Part shown: in pieces, positions 12,980-19,745 of the stretch
Position numbering within the stretch: the first letter of the stretch is position 1
Layout: the number at the start of each line of letters is the position of its first letter
Translations under genes and position numbers: made by a program
The notes under the pieces: model-generated
The model's database searches: none
What the model was told of the DNA's origin: nothing
The model's input: only the letters and a program-made list of their open reading frames with translations
DNA from: CAZQIO01 sp964593405
Lineage (GTDB): Bacteria; Patescibacteriota; Minisyncoccia; Minisyncoccales; GBS-2
DNA length: 19,795 bases
Assembly: GCA_964593405.1 (NCBI GenBank)
Contig: CAZQIO010000011.1
Location: forward strand, 1 to 19,795
Reading direction: 5' to 3'

Positions 12980-13055
12980 CACAAAAAATGCTCTTTGTCT
13001 TCTTTGGAAGAGTTGGTGCTTTTGTTTTTTGTTTTTGGTGAAAATTTTTTGTCAT
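12960..13055 (-). CDS. Possible 31-codon leader peptide
   Basis: A small ORF begins at the ATG 13055, about 10 nt after the predicted transcription start. It runs to a TAA (12960-12962) lying inside the first arm of the long hairpin. The product is Lys-rich (KNFHQKQKTKAPTLPKKTKS) and ends IFCAPLWED. No Shine-Dalgarno. Its only support is position between promoter and hairpin; it could be chance. Confidence 0.25.
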   Translation of the reverse strand: MTKNFHQKQKTKAPTLPKKTKSIFCAPLWED

Positions 13056-13071
13056 CGATTATTTTTTATAA

Positions 13072-13100
13072 AAAATAGCCAAAGCAACTTTCCTTGTCAA
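13072..13100 (-). promoter_or_regulatory. Promoter of the aminotransferase pair
   Basis: TTGACA (13095-13100), 17 nt, TATTTT (13072-13077) on the minus strand, just past the frr stop. It would give a leader of about 180 nt that passes through the long hairpin before the class IV aminotransferase ATG. Confidence 0.5.
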
Positions 13101-13110
13101 GAGTTGCAAT

Positions 13111-13689
13111 TTAAGATAAAATCTCTGATTCTTTTCTTTTGATTGCCTCTTCGATTTTGTCGTTGAAATTTTCAATTAAATCTTGAAGTTCTTTTTTCCC
13201 TCTGTATTTTTCGTCTTCTGAAATTTTCTTTTCTTTGAAAGCCTCTTGAATTTCGTCCCAAACTTCTTGTCTCAAATACCTAATTTTCTTTTTTGCTTCC
13301 TCTTTTTTCTGAGACAAAATTTTTAAAATGTTTTGTTTGAATTCTTCTGTAATTGGTGGGAAAATTACCCTCACAACATTCCCCTCTACATTCACAGAGA
13401 CACCCAAATTCGATCTCTCTATCGCTTTAACTATCGCTTCAATATAGGAAACGTCCCAGGGAATAATTAAAACTTGTTGTGGCTCTGGAACAGTTAGCGT
13501 TCCCAATTGTCTTAGAGGAAATTTTTGACCAAAACACTCAACGCTCAACCCCTCAAGCAATGCTGAAGATGCTCTCCCGGTTCTAATTTTTGCTAATTCT
13601 TCTTGGAGATTTTTTAAGACATTTTCCATTTCTGGTCGAATTTTTTCAATTAATTTTTTGTAATCGATTTTTTCTTTTTCTTCTTTCAT
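13111..13689 (-). CDS. frr: Ribosome recycling factor
   Basis: A 192-aa protein, near the usual 185. RRF motifs: EMENVLKNLQEELAKIRTGR at the start of the triple helix (family 'L..el..iRtGRas'), then RQLGTLTVPEPQQVLIIPWD, SNLGVSVNVEGNVVRVIFPP (normally 'sdLGlnp...g..irv.iPplT'), EEFKQNILKILSQKKEEAK and RRL-type RYLRQEVWDE. RRF splits post-termination ribosomes with EF-G. It is encoded downstream of holB after an 80-nt gap in which I see no clear promoter or hairpin. pyrH, its frequent neighbour, is absent here. Confidence 0.97.
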   Translation of the reverse strand: MKEEKEKIDYKKLIEKIRPEMENVLKNLQEELAKIRTGRASSALLEGLSVECFGQKFPLRQLGTLTVPEPQQVLIIPWDVSYIEAIVKAIERSNLGVSVNVEGNVVRVIFPPITEEFKQNILKILSQKKEEAKKKIRYLRQEVWDEIQEAFKEKKISEDEKYRGKKELQDLIENFNDKIEEAIKRKESEILS

Positions 13690-13769
13690 ATTTTTAAAAT
13701 TAAATTTTCCAAGGCTAAATTCTGGTCAATGTTTGTAAAAGAATTGTACATTTGAATCAGTAAGATCTC

Positions 13770-14519
13770 TTATAAAATTTTAAATCTTTTTTTATCAAAG
13801 TCAAAGAGGAATTTTTTTCTAAAAAAAGAGCACAAATATTCTAGAATTTTTTCAAGCCCGTACTTTTTGATACTCTTTTTTACCCACTGAAACTTCAAAA
13901 AAATTGGGGAATTTTTTAAACTTTCAATTTCTTTTTCAAGTTTTTCAATTTCTTTTAACTGTTTTGGATCTTTTGCTAGCTCGATCATCTCGCCAATTTT
14001 CCTCCCGCAAATTTCTAAAATCTTTTCTATTTTTTCTTTTGGCAAACCTTCTTTTTTCAAGTAGCCTTCAATTTCAGATTTTTTTGGTGGGAAAAATTTA
14101 ATAATTTGGCACCTTGAGATGATGGTTGGCAAAAGAATTTTTGGAAATTCTGAAATTAAAATTAAAACTGAATTTTTCGCCTCTTCCAAAGTTTTTAAAA
14201 AGCTATTTTGAGCTTCTTTTGTCATCAAGTGGGCGCTATCAATTATTGCCACTTTTTTAGCGGCCAAAGATGGTTTTAAAGAAAGAAACCAGCTCAATTC
14301 CCTAATTTGCTCAATTTTAATTTGTTTTGAAATTGGTTCAATCAGAATAAAATCTGGATGATTTTTGAGCGGATTTTCCAAAATTTTGCTGGCAAAATCT
14401 AAAGCAACAGTTTTTTTTCCTATTTTAGCCGGGCCGGAAAATAAAAAGGCATGGGGTATTTTTTTAGATTCTAAAATCTTTTTTAAGTATTGGAGTTGTT
14501 TTTGATGGCCAATTATCAT
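13770..14519 (-). CDS. holB: DNA polymerase III delta' subunit-like AAA+ ATPase
   Basis: A 249-aa protein from the ATG 14519 (MIIGHQKQLQYLKKILES). The frame is open further upstream inside mreB, but homology begins at this Met. Walker A is GPAKIGKKT (29-37), the Walker B region reads VAIIDSAHLMTKEAQNSFLK (DSAH where DEAH/DEAD is usual), followed by LEEAKNSVLILISE and sensor/SRC motif LPTIISRCQIIKF. The zinc module of DnaX/HolB is missing. The C-terminal 100 residues are Lys/Glu-rich and helical. It belongs to the clamp-loader family; delta' is the best fit, given length and lack of a tau-like tail. It starts 2 nt after the mreB stop. Confidence 0.85.
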   Translation of the reverse strand: MIIGHQKQLQYLKKILESKKIPHAFLFSGPAKIGKKTVALDFASKILENPLKNHPDFILIEPISKQIKIEQIRELSWFLSLKPSLAAKKVAIIDSAHLMTKEAQNSFLKTLEEAKNSVLILISEFPKILLPTIISRCQIIKFFPPKKSEIEGYLKKEGLPKEKIEKILEICGRKIGEMIELAKDPKQLKEIEKLEKEIESLKNSPIFLKFQWVKKSIKKYGLEKILEYLCSFFRKKFLFDFDKKRFKIL

Positions 14520-14521
14520 TT

Positions 14522-15529
14522 TTATCTCTTTGTGGCCAAAATTTTTTTGTAAAGGTCTAAATTTTCTAAAATAATTCCTGTTCCTTTGGCTACGCAAAGG
14601 AGTGGATCTTCTGCCAAAATTACTGGAATACCAACCGTCTTTTCAATGAGTTTTGGGAGATTTACCAAGAGAGATCCCCCTCCTGTCAGAACAATTCCCT
14701 TGTTCATAATATCGGCTGATAATTCAGGTGGTGTGTCTCGAAGGGTGATTTTGATTGCTTGGATAATTTCTGCCAAAATATCGGAAATTGCTTCGCAAAC
14801 CTCGTTCGAATTGATTTTAATTAACCTTGGCAAACCAGAGACTAAATCCCTCCCCCTAACCTCAAGTTCTCTCGGCTCTTTTTCTGGCATGGCGCTGCCA
14901 ATTTTAATTTTAATTTCCTCTGCCGTCTGTTCTCCAATTGCAACGTTGTATTTTTTCTTGACATAATCTAAGATTGCTTGATCTATTTTATCCCCGGCAA
15001 TTCTAATTGAGGTCCAATTGACTATTCCTCCCAAAGAAATAACGGCAACTTCTGTAGTTCCGCCGCCAATGTCAACGATCATGTTTCCAGAACAAGAATC
15101 TATTGGAATTCCAGCTCCCAGAGCAGCCAAAATCGGTTCTTTGGCAACAAAAACTTCTTTTGCCCCGGCTGCTAAACCAGCCTCAATTAAGGCCCTTCTT
15201 TCAGTGGAGGTTGCGCCAGCAGGAACTCCAATTAAAACGTCCGGTTTTAAAAAACTAAACGGTCCTAAAACTTTCTTTAAAAAATATCTAATCATCGCCA
15301 AGGTCACCCTAAAATCGGCAATCACTCCTTCTCTTAAGGGACGGTAAACCTTAATTGTTTCTGGCGCTCGGCCAATCATTTCTTTGGCCAACGTTCCGAC
15401 GGCCAAAATTTTGTTTTCCGGAATTGAAACGGCTACTACCGAGGGTTCTTGAATTATTGGCCCCTTTTTTGGCACAAAAACTACAGTGTTGCAGGTTCCG
15501 AGATCAATTCCAATTTTTCTCACAAGCAT
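14522..15529 (-). CDS. mreB: Rod-shape determining protein MreB
   Basis: A 335-aa actin-like ATPase. Phosphate-1 loop: IGIDLGTCNTVVFV. Phosphate-2: VDIGGGTTEVAVISLGG. The adenosine motif is IVLTGGGSLLVNLPKLI. Other MreB hallmarks are VGTLAKEMIGRAPETIKVYR and PLREGVIADFRVTLAMIRYF. It assembles membrane-bound filaments directing cell-wall synthesis, so the cell is probably rod-shaped or at least has a guided wall. I place the start at the ATG 15529 (MLVRKIGID). The upstream TTG at 15565 is the -35 box itself. No mreC/mreD is adjacent; holB follows. Confidence 0.96.
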   Translation of the reverse strand: MLVRKIGIDLGTCNTVVFVPKKGPIIQEPSVVAVSIPENKILAVGTLAKEMIGRAPETIKVYRPLREGVIADFRVTLAMIRYFLKKVLGPFSFLKPDVLIGVPAGATSTERRALIEAGLAAGAKEVFVAKEPILAALGAGIPIDSCSGNMIVDIGGGTTEVAVISLGGIVNWTSIRIAGDKIDQAILDYVKKKYNVAIGEQTAEEIKIKIGSAMPEKEPRELEVRGRDLVSGLPRLIKINSNEVCEAISDILAEIIQAIKITLRDTPPELSADIMNKGIVLTGGGSLLVNLPKLIEKTVGIPVILAEDPLLCVAKGTGIILENLDLYKKILATKR

Positions 15530-15536
15530 TATTGTT

Positions 15537-15565
15537 ATTTTAAAGCAAGTTTTTGTTTTTTTCAA
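15537..15565 (-). promoter_or_regulatory. mreB promoter, leaderless
   Basis: TTGAAA (15560-15565), 17 nt, TAAAAT (15537-15542), then 7 nt to the ATG at 15529. Transcription should start at the start codon. Confidence 0.7.
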
Positions 15566-15581
15566 TTCGATTGCTTAAAAT
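15553..15581 (+). promoter_or_regulatory. Leaderless promoter of the PEGA gene
   Basis: TTGTTT (15553-15558), 17 nt, TAAAAT (15576-15581), 6 nt before the ATG at 15588. It overlaps the divergent mreB promoter almost entirely, so both cannot be bound at once. Confidence 0.55.
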
Positions 15582-15587
15582 TAAATA

Positions 15588-16799
15588 ATGACTCCCAGGC
15601 AAAGAAATTTTTTCTTTTTCTTTTTCTTTTTTCTCTTTTTGATCGTCTCCCCTTCTTTGATTCTCTTTTCTTTGGGTTATCGGATAGATTTTAAAAGAAA
15701 GAAAATTGCTCAAACTGGCGGAATTTTTGTTAAAGCTGTCCCAAAAGAAGTTGAAGTTTTCGTTGATGGAAAATTCGTTGCAAAAACAGATCCTCTTTTT
15801 GGCTCAGTTTTAATCGAAAACTTATTACCGGGGAAACATAAGGTGAAAGTAGAAAAAGAGGGTTTTTTTCCTTGGGAAAAGGAGTTGGAAGTCAAAGAAA
15901 AACAGGTAACGGAAATTAAAAACTTAGTTTTGTTTCCAAAAAACTTGAAATTTTGGCCTCTGTTTCAAAACATAAAATCTTTTTGGCTATCTCCAGATGG
16001 AAAAAAATTAATTTTAAAAGAAGGAACAAACGAAAATTGGAGTTTAAAACTGCTTTCTCTAGAAAAAAAGGTTAAAACTCATTTACTTTCTCAAGAGGAC
16101 TTTTTGGCCAGGGCAAATGTAATCTCTGTTGAGTTCAAAAATTCAAACGAAATTGAAGTTTTGTTGGATTTTGGTGGAACGCCAAAAAAATTTTTAATTA
16201 ATTTGAGAGACAAAACGACAAAAGAAACAAAAGAAGAATTGCCAAAGAATTTTCTCTGGAGAAAAGAAAAAGATGAAAAAGAGTGTTTTTTGGAAAGTTC
16301 TGGGTTTTTATTTTGTGAAAACGAAAAAATAAATAGGCTTTCTTTTTTCCCAAAAAAGGATAGTCATTTAGATTTTGAAATTTTAAAAGACAATTTTCTC
16401 TTGAGAGAAGACAAAATACTCTATCAATTAAACAAAGATAGTGGTGCTTTTGAAAAAATTTTTGATGGAATCAACGGAATTCAAAGGTCGCCAGATTCGA
16501 AAAATTTGGCAATTTTTTCTGATTTTGAAATTTGGCTTTTAAAAGAAAGCGGAGAAATACTTTTTTTGAATCGCTTCTCTGAAAAAATTTCAAACCTTCA
16601 ATGGCTAAATTCAAACTATCTGATTTTTTCGGTTGGCAAAAAGATTAAGGTTTCAGAAATAGATTTGAGAGACAAGGTTAACGTCTTTGATTTAAAAGAG
16701 AACTTTGAAGGAAGTTTTGCTTTTAGTCAATTTGAAAAAAGAATTTACGCCTTAGAAAACGAAACTCTCTTTTTCTCAGACTTGCTGGACGTTTTCTAG
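15588..16799 (+). CDS. PEGA-domain membrane-anchored protein with beta-propeller-like repeats
   Basis: A 403-aa protein. It starts MTPRQRN, followed by a very Phe-rich span (about 8-30, including eight consecutive Phe) that should anchor it in the membrane. The PEGA domain is at about 42-115: GGIFVKAVPKEVEVFVDGKF, then LIENLLPGKHKVKVEKEGFF and PWEKELEVKEKQ; this small beta domain often occurs in cell-surface proteins. The rest has repeating strand patterns with 'SPDGKKLIL' (about 132), 'SPDSKNLAIF' (about 303) and 'LNSNYLIFSVG', like TolB/WD-type blades. It probably sits outside the membrane, perhaps contacting the wall. Its 3' end overlaps the convergent nuclease gene by 24 nt. Confidence 0.75.
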   Translation: MTPRQRNFFFFFFFFLFLIVSPSLILFSLGYRIDFKRKKIAQTGGIFVKAVPKEVEVFVDGKFVAKTDPLFGSVLIENLLPGKHKVKVEKEGFFPWEKELEVKEKQVTEIKNLVLFPKNLKFWPLFQNIKSFWLSPDGKKLILKEGTNENWSLKLLSLEKKVKTHLLSQEDFLARANVISVEFKNSNEIEVLLDFGGTPKKFLINLRDKTTKETKEELPKNFLWRKEKDEKECFLESSGFLFCENEKINRLSFFPKKDSHLDFEILKDNFLLREDKILYQLNKDSGAFEKIFDGINGIQRSPDSKNLAIFSDFEIWLLKESGEILFLNRFSEKISNLQWLNSNYLIFSVGKKIKVSEIDLRDKVNVFDLKENFEGSFAFSQFEKRIYALENETLFFSDLLDVF

Positions 16800-17555
16800 A
16801 GACTCAATTTGCTTTTTAAATTCTTCCCAGGAAACTTCGTTTTCGCCAGCTAAACGGCAAATTTCAGCAAACTGGCACTTTGTACATTCCCAATTTTTTG
16901 GCCAATCAGGAAGCCTTTTTGGAATCGTGTTTTGTTCAATTTTCTTTTTCAATGCCTCAAACCACTCTAGCAAACTAGCCACCATTTTTTCATCATAATC
17001 GACCCAAAATTCTTTCATTTCCTGGGTGTCTTTGTTTAAATAGAGCAAAATGCCATTTTTTATTTTGAAAAAGTGTAGATAAAGTTGGAGTTGCTTTATA
17101 TGTTGTTCCAGCGGTTCCATTTTTTCAAAATTCATTCTTCCAGAAATACTCTTAATTTCTAAAACGTAGGGAGTGCCAAATTCAATCTCTTTTGGTATTT
17201 CTATTTGACTTTCTTTTAAAGTTCTTTCATCGGTAAAAGAGACGATGGCATCCGCCCTCCCCGAAATTATTTCTTGAGAAGGAATGGGAATTTCTGTAGC
17301 TCTAACTAATCCCAAAGAGAAAAGGTGACGCAAAATTCTTTGTTGAATTATTTCACCTTCCTCAAAAACTCTTAACCTTTCTGGTTCTATTTCTTCTGCC
17401 GGAGCTTGCTTGAACCTGAAAAAAATTGCTCTCGGGCATTTTCCTACTTCGGAAATATAAAATCTTACCCTTTCTTTTCTCTTTTCTCTCTTTTCCCTTT
17501 CTCTATCGAGATAAAATTTGTCGATCAATTTTGCTAAAACTTGTAGGGCTTTCAT
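16776..17555 (-). CDS. Cas4/RecB-like PD-(D/E)XK nuclease with Fe-S cysteines
   Basis: A 259-aa protein with all the parts of a RecB-family nuclease domain: ISEVGKCPRAIFF with Cys40, ISGRADAIVSF with Asp102, VLEIKS with Glu133 and Lys135 (the E-x-K), and QLQLYLHFF (QxxxY, from 155). CTKCQFAEIC supplies Cys224, 227 and 233. One N-terminal and three C-terminal cysteines are the 4Fe-4S ligand set of Cas4, AddB and Dna2-type nucleases. A charged coiled stretch (REREKREKRKERV) precedes the domain. No CRISPR array, cas1/cas2 or helicase lies in the window, so a general DNA-end repair role is more likely than adaptation. It starts at the ATG 17555. Confidence 0.85.
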   Translation of the reverse strand: MKALQVLAKLIDKFYLDREREKREKRKERVRFYISEVGKCPRAIFFRFKQAPAEEIEPERLRVFEEGEIIQQRILRHLFSLGLVRATEIPIPSQEIISGRADAIVSFTDERTLKESQIEIPKEIEFGTPYVLEIKSISGRMNFEKMEPLEQHIKQLQLYLHFFKIKNGILLYLNKDTQEMKEFWVDYDEKMVASLLEWFEALKKKIEQNTIPKRLPDWPKNWECTKCQFAEICRLAGENEVSWEEFKKQIESLENVQQV

Positions 17556-17577
17556 GAAAATTAATTATCTTTTGCTA

Positions 17578-17606
17578 TTTTTAGCATATTCTCAAACAAA
17601 AAGCAA
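17578..17606 (-). promoter_or_regulatory. Promoter of the Cas4-like nuclease gene
   Basis: TTGCTT (17601-17606), 17 nt, TAAAAA (17578-17583) preceded by TGC, on the minus strand, 22 nt before the ATG. A weak hairpin (17617-17639) lies between it and the rpsI stop. Confidence 0.45.
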
Positions 17607-17649
17607 CCTAAATTTTCCCAAAGAAAAATTTCCTCTGGGGAGCTAAACC

Positions 17650-18039
17650 CTATCTCTTTTGCCACTGAGGCGCTCTTCTTGCTTTTTTGAGCCCTGGTTT
17701 TTTTCTTTCTTTTACTCTCGGGTCTCTTTTTAAAAATCCAGCTTTTTTTAATTTCTTTCTATAATTTTGATTGATTAAAACTAGGGCTCGAGAAAGTCCG
17801 AGTCTTATTGCTTCTGCTTGAGAAGGATGGCCTCCTCCGGAAACTTGAGCTAAAATTTTAAATTTTCCTTCAATTCCCAAAAGTTCCAGAGGAGATTTGG
17901 CAATTTTTTGATATTCAAAAAGAGGAAAATATTGTTCCAACGGTTTTTCGTTAATTAAAAAAGCAGGTTCTTTTGTCTTGAAAACCTTGACTACAGCAAT
18001 TGCTGTTTTTCTTCTGCCAACTCCTTGCCAAAATTTCAT
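17650..18039 (-). CDS. rpsI: 30S ribosomal protein S9
   Basis: A 129-aa protein: GVGRRKTAIAVVKVFKTKEP at the N-terminus, then VSGGGHPSQAEAIRLGLSRA and the basic end DPRVKERKKPGLKKARRAPQ finishing WQKR. The C-terminal Lys-Arg that reaches the tRNA in the P site is present. Its ATG overlaps the rpsL stop (ATGA). S9 is normally paired with L13; pairing with S12 is a rearrangement. Confidence 0.97.
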   Translation of the reverse strand: MKFWQGVGRRKTAIAVVKVFKTKEPAFLINEKPLEQYFPLFEYQKIAKSPLELLGIEGKFKILAQVSGGGHPSQAEAIRLGLSRALVLINQNYRKKLKKAGFLKRDPRVKERKKPGLKKARRAPQWQKR

Positions 18040-18461
18040 GATTCTTCTTCTTTGGGTTTTTTAGTTCCGTATTTTGACCTTCCTTGCCTTCTCCCTTCAA
18101 CTCCGGCAGCATCCAAAGTCCCCCTGACGATGTGGTAGCGAATTCCTGGCAAATCTTTTACCCTCCCTCCCCTCACTAAAACTACCGAGTGTTCTTGGAG
18201 GTTGTGGCCGATCCCAGGAATGTAGGCTGTCACTTCCATTCCGTTTGTCAATCTTACTTTTGCCACCTTTCTCAAACCAGAATTTGGCTTTTTTGGAGTG
18301 GTGGTGAAAACCTTAATGCAAACTCCTCTTTTGAATGGGCAAGGCAAGGGAACGGGTTTGTTTTTCAAAACATTAAAAGAAAACTTTAAAGCAGGAGATC
18401 TAATTCTCCTTGGGCCAAGTTTTTTTCTCCCTTTTCTGATTAGTTGTTGAATGGTTGGCAT
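18036..18461 (-). CDS. rpsL: 30S ribosomal protein S12
   Basis: A 141-aa protein beginning MPTIQQLIRKGRKK at the ATG 18461. The frame extends upstream, but that stretch contains the promoter. Decoding-centre motifs are present: TTTPKKPNSGLRKVAKVRL (family 'tPKKPNSAlRKvarVrL'), YIPGIGHNLQEHSVVLVRGG, RVKDLPGIRYHIVRG and the end RRQGRSKYGTKKP. S12 contacts the codon-anticodon helix. Lysine is present at the first PKKPNS site, where streptomycin-resistance changes occur in other bacteria. The usual partners rpsG and fusA are absent; rpsI follows instead. Confidence 0.97.
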   Translation of the reverse strand: MPTIQQLIRKGRKKLGPRRIRSPALKFSFNVLKNKPVPLPCPFKRGVCIKVFTTTPKKPNSGLRKVAKVRLTNGMEVTAYIPGIGHNLQEHSVVLVRGGRVKDLPGIRYHIVRGTLDAAGVEGRRQGRSKYGTKKPKEEES

Positions 18462-18468
18462 AAAATAA

Positions 18469-18496
18469 ATTTTAACAAAAAGCAAAATTTTTTCAA
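18469..18496 (-). promoter_or_regulatory. rpsL-rpsI promoter, leaderless
   Basis: TTGAAA (18491-18496), 16 nt, TAAAAT (18469-18474) with TGT before it (extended -10), then 7 nt to the rpsL ATG. The -35 includes the stop codon of the M50 protease gene. Confidence 0.65.
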
Positions 18497-19065
18497 GAGA
18501 TAAAAAAGGTTAAAAAGCCAGCAATCCCAAAAAAAACTGCCCAGACAAAAAAAGACCAAGAAATAACTTTTGAGCCATCTAGGGGGTAAAAGGGAAGGAG
18601 GTTAAAAAAGGCCAACCAAGAATTGATCGAAAAACCCAAATAAAAAATTGGAGAAAATTTAAATTGTGTTTTTGCCAAAAAAAGAAAAAGCGCAGCCAAA
18701 ACGATGTTTGAGAGGGGTCCTGCTAAGGCGATTTTTCCATTTTCTCTTTCTGAGACTAGACCGAAAATTAAAACCACTCCCGGGGCAGCGAAAACAAAAC
18801 CAAAAAGACTCATTAAAATTGCAAAAATTAAACCAAGGTCAAACTTCCTAAATTCTGCCAGACAACCAAAATTTTGGGCAACTATTTTGTGAGAAATTTC
18901 ATGAACTAAAAAAGCTAAACCAACGGTCAGAGAAGAAATAAAAAGGTTTTGTGGAAAATTAAAAAAATTTGGTCTTGTCCAAAGAAAAGCAAAGGCAAAA
19001 GAAATAGCTATCCAGGCCCAGAAAAGGTCTATTATTTCTTGCTTTGAAAAGGAAATTTGAAGCAT
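18493..19065 (-). CDS. Site-2 protease family (M50) membrane metalloprotease
   Basis: A 190-aa polytopic protein with about five or six hydrophobic spans. The zinc motif HEISH is at 55-59 in the second span (FLVHEISHKIVAQ), and the third ligand is in NLLPFYPLDGSK (155-166), the family 'NxxPxxxLDG' motif with Asp163. GKIALAGPLSNIVLAAL (110-126) is the conserved region before it. There is no PDZ domain, so it resembles the short SpoIVFB/YwhC-like group that cleaves membrane-bound substrates such as anti-sigma factors; the target is unknown. The ATG at 19065 is divergent from rpmB, 34 nt apart. Confidence 0.9.
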   Translation of the reverse strand: MLQISFSKQEIIDLFWAWIAISFAFAFLWTRPNFFNFPQNLFISSLTVGLAFLVHEISHKIVAQNFGCLAEFRKFDLGLIFAILMSLFGFVFAAPGVVLIFGLVSERENGKIALAGPLSNIVLAALFLFLAKTQFKFSPIFYLGFSINSWLAFFNLLPFYPLDGSKVISWSFFVWAVFFGIAGFLTFFIS

Positions 19066-19092
19066 TGATTTTTTTCTTTTTTATGGTACCAT
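19065..19092 (+). promoter_or_regulatory. rpmB promoter, leaderless
   Basis: TTGATT (19065-19070), 16 nt, TACCAT (19087-19092) preceded by TGG, giving an extended -10 inside the palindrome ATGGTACCAT; 7 nt to the rpmB ATG. The palindrome could also be a protein site. Confidence 0.5.
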
Positions 19093-19099
19093 TTAATTT

Positions 19100-19294
19100 A
19101 TGGGAAGGCAATGCCAAGTTTGCAAAAAAGGAACAATGGTCGTGACAAAAAGAGTGAAATTGAGAGGAAAGTACAACCCAACGACAAAAAAGAGGCAAAA
19201 GCCAAACTTGCAGTGGTTTAGGCTTCCTTCTGGAAAAAGGATCTTAGTTTGCGCAAAATGCAAAAAGAAATTGACGAGAGAATTGATAGCCTAA
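19100..19294 (+). CDS. rpmB: 50S ribosomal protein L28, four-cysteine form
   Basis: A 64-aa protein: MGRQCQVCKKGTMVVTKRVK, then RGKYNPTTKKRQKPNLQWFR and VCAKCKKKLTRELIA. The segment 'tkr...PNLQ......g....v.vc.kClk' is L28. CQVC and CAKC provide a CxxC...CxxC zinc site. It is short but within the family range. The TAA at 19292-19294 is followed with no gap by repeat element copy A, then tRNA-Pro, all on the plus strand. Confidence 0.93.
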   Translation: MGRQCQVCKKGTMVVTKRVKLRGKYNPTTKKRQKPNLQWFRLPSGKRILVCAKCKKKLTRELIA

Positions 19295-19390
19295 TTCCTT
19301 TAGGAAGGGGTGACAGCGGAGTGCTTCGGAGCGAAAGCGGAGAAGCACGGAGCGCCATGGAGGGGAAAACTTGGTTTCCCCTATGGGGAG
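19295..19390 (+). repeat. 96-nt structured repeat element, copy A (rpmB to tRNA-Pro)
   Basis: Same element as 6430-6525, about 90% identical, oriented with rpmB and tRNA-Pro. The hairpin here is TGCTTC...GAAGCA, where copy B has CATTTC...GAAATG: three base pairs changed on both sides. The second hairpin is GGGGAAA-ACTTGG-TTTCCCC within CCAT/ATGG. It starts immediately after the rpmB stop codon. Confidence 0.85.
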
Positions 19391-19393
19391 GCG

Positions 19394-19403
19394 NNNNNNN
19401 NNN
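19394..19403. other. Scaffold gap (10 N)
   Basis: Ten Ns between repeat copy A and tRNA-Pro, 3 nt after the conserved part of the element ends. The break sits at the edge of a repeated, strongly folded sequence, a typical assembly failure point. Confidence 0.9.
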
Positions 19404-19445
19404 CAAGTAAGTGCGAGGCCAGATGGACGCGCGCAGCCGACTGAA

Positions 19446-19516
19446 CGGGGTGTAGTACAACGGTAGTACGCATCCTTGGGGTGGATGTGATCCGGGTTCG
19501 ACTCCCGGCACCCCGA
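19446..19516 (+). tRNA. tRNA-Pro (GGG)
   Basis: Plus-strand cloverleaf: acceptor CGGGGTG/CACCCCG, anticodon stem CATCC/GGATG with loop TTGGGGT (anticodon GGG, with G37), T arm CCGGG-TTCGACT-CCCGG. Discriminator A; CCA not encoded. G36-G37 makes it a predicted TrmD substrate. Confidence 0.95.
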
Positions 19517-19525
19517 AAAAATCCC

Positions 19526-19664
19526 AAAAAAAATCGGCCCCGCTTTCCCAATAGCTCTCTGAGAAAATTCACCTAGTGGGTGCCCAAGTCGCAGCCCTCA
19601 GGCTGCGAATCATTTCAGGCTCCCAACGGAAACTTTTGTCCAGAGAGACTTTGGGAGCGGGGCC
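19526..19664 (-). ncRNA. Structured small RNA, possibly 6S RNA-like
   Basis: About 130-140 nt on the minus strand. The ends pair as GGCCCCGCT/AGCGGGGCC, continue CCCAA/TTGGG and CTCTCTG/CAGAGAG, then open into a large internal loop. Inside lie an apical hairpin TTCGCAGCC-TGAG-GGCTGCGA and a small CACC/GGTG hairpin on the 3' side. Eight Ts (19526-19533) follow the closing stem, and a promoter places the 5' end at the first G. A rod with a central bubble and a small hairpin on its 3' side recalls 6S RNA, which mimics an open promoter. No sequence signature proves that family, and no ORF or tRNA/SRP/tmRNA motif is present. Confidence 0.6.
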
Positions 19665-19671
19665 TTATTTA

Positions 19672-19699
19672 ATTTTATTCCTTCCAAAAATATTGTCAA
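19672..19699 (-). promoter_or_regulatory. Promoter of the small RNA
   Basis: TTGACA (19694-19699), 16 nt, TAAAAT (19672-19677). Seven nt downstream is the first G of the RNA's closing stem (19664), so promoter and structure agree on the 5' end. Confidence 0.75.
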
Positions 19700-19745
19700 G
19701 GATAAAAATTTTCAACAACTGAAATATCAATTCCCCCAAAACTAA

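Noticed and set aside
13094..13122. Plus-strand promoter-like TTGTCA-N17-TAAAAT
   Set aside because: It would transcribe antisense into frr with no gene or RNA structure ahead; probably chance in AT-rich sequence.
15530..15565. mreB start at TTG 15565
   Set aside because: That TTG AAA is the -35 box of a well-formed promoter whose transcript starts at about ATG 15529.
18462..18485. rpsL start upstream at 18485
   Set aside because: The stretch contains the -10 box, and the S12 N-terminus MPTIQQL begins at 18461.
19218..19572. Minus-strand ORFs across rpmB, the gap and tRNA-Pro
   Set aside because: Shadows of rpmB, the repeat element and the tRNA, crossing Ns.
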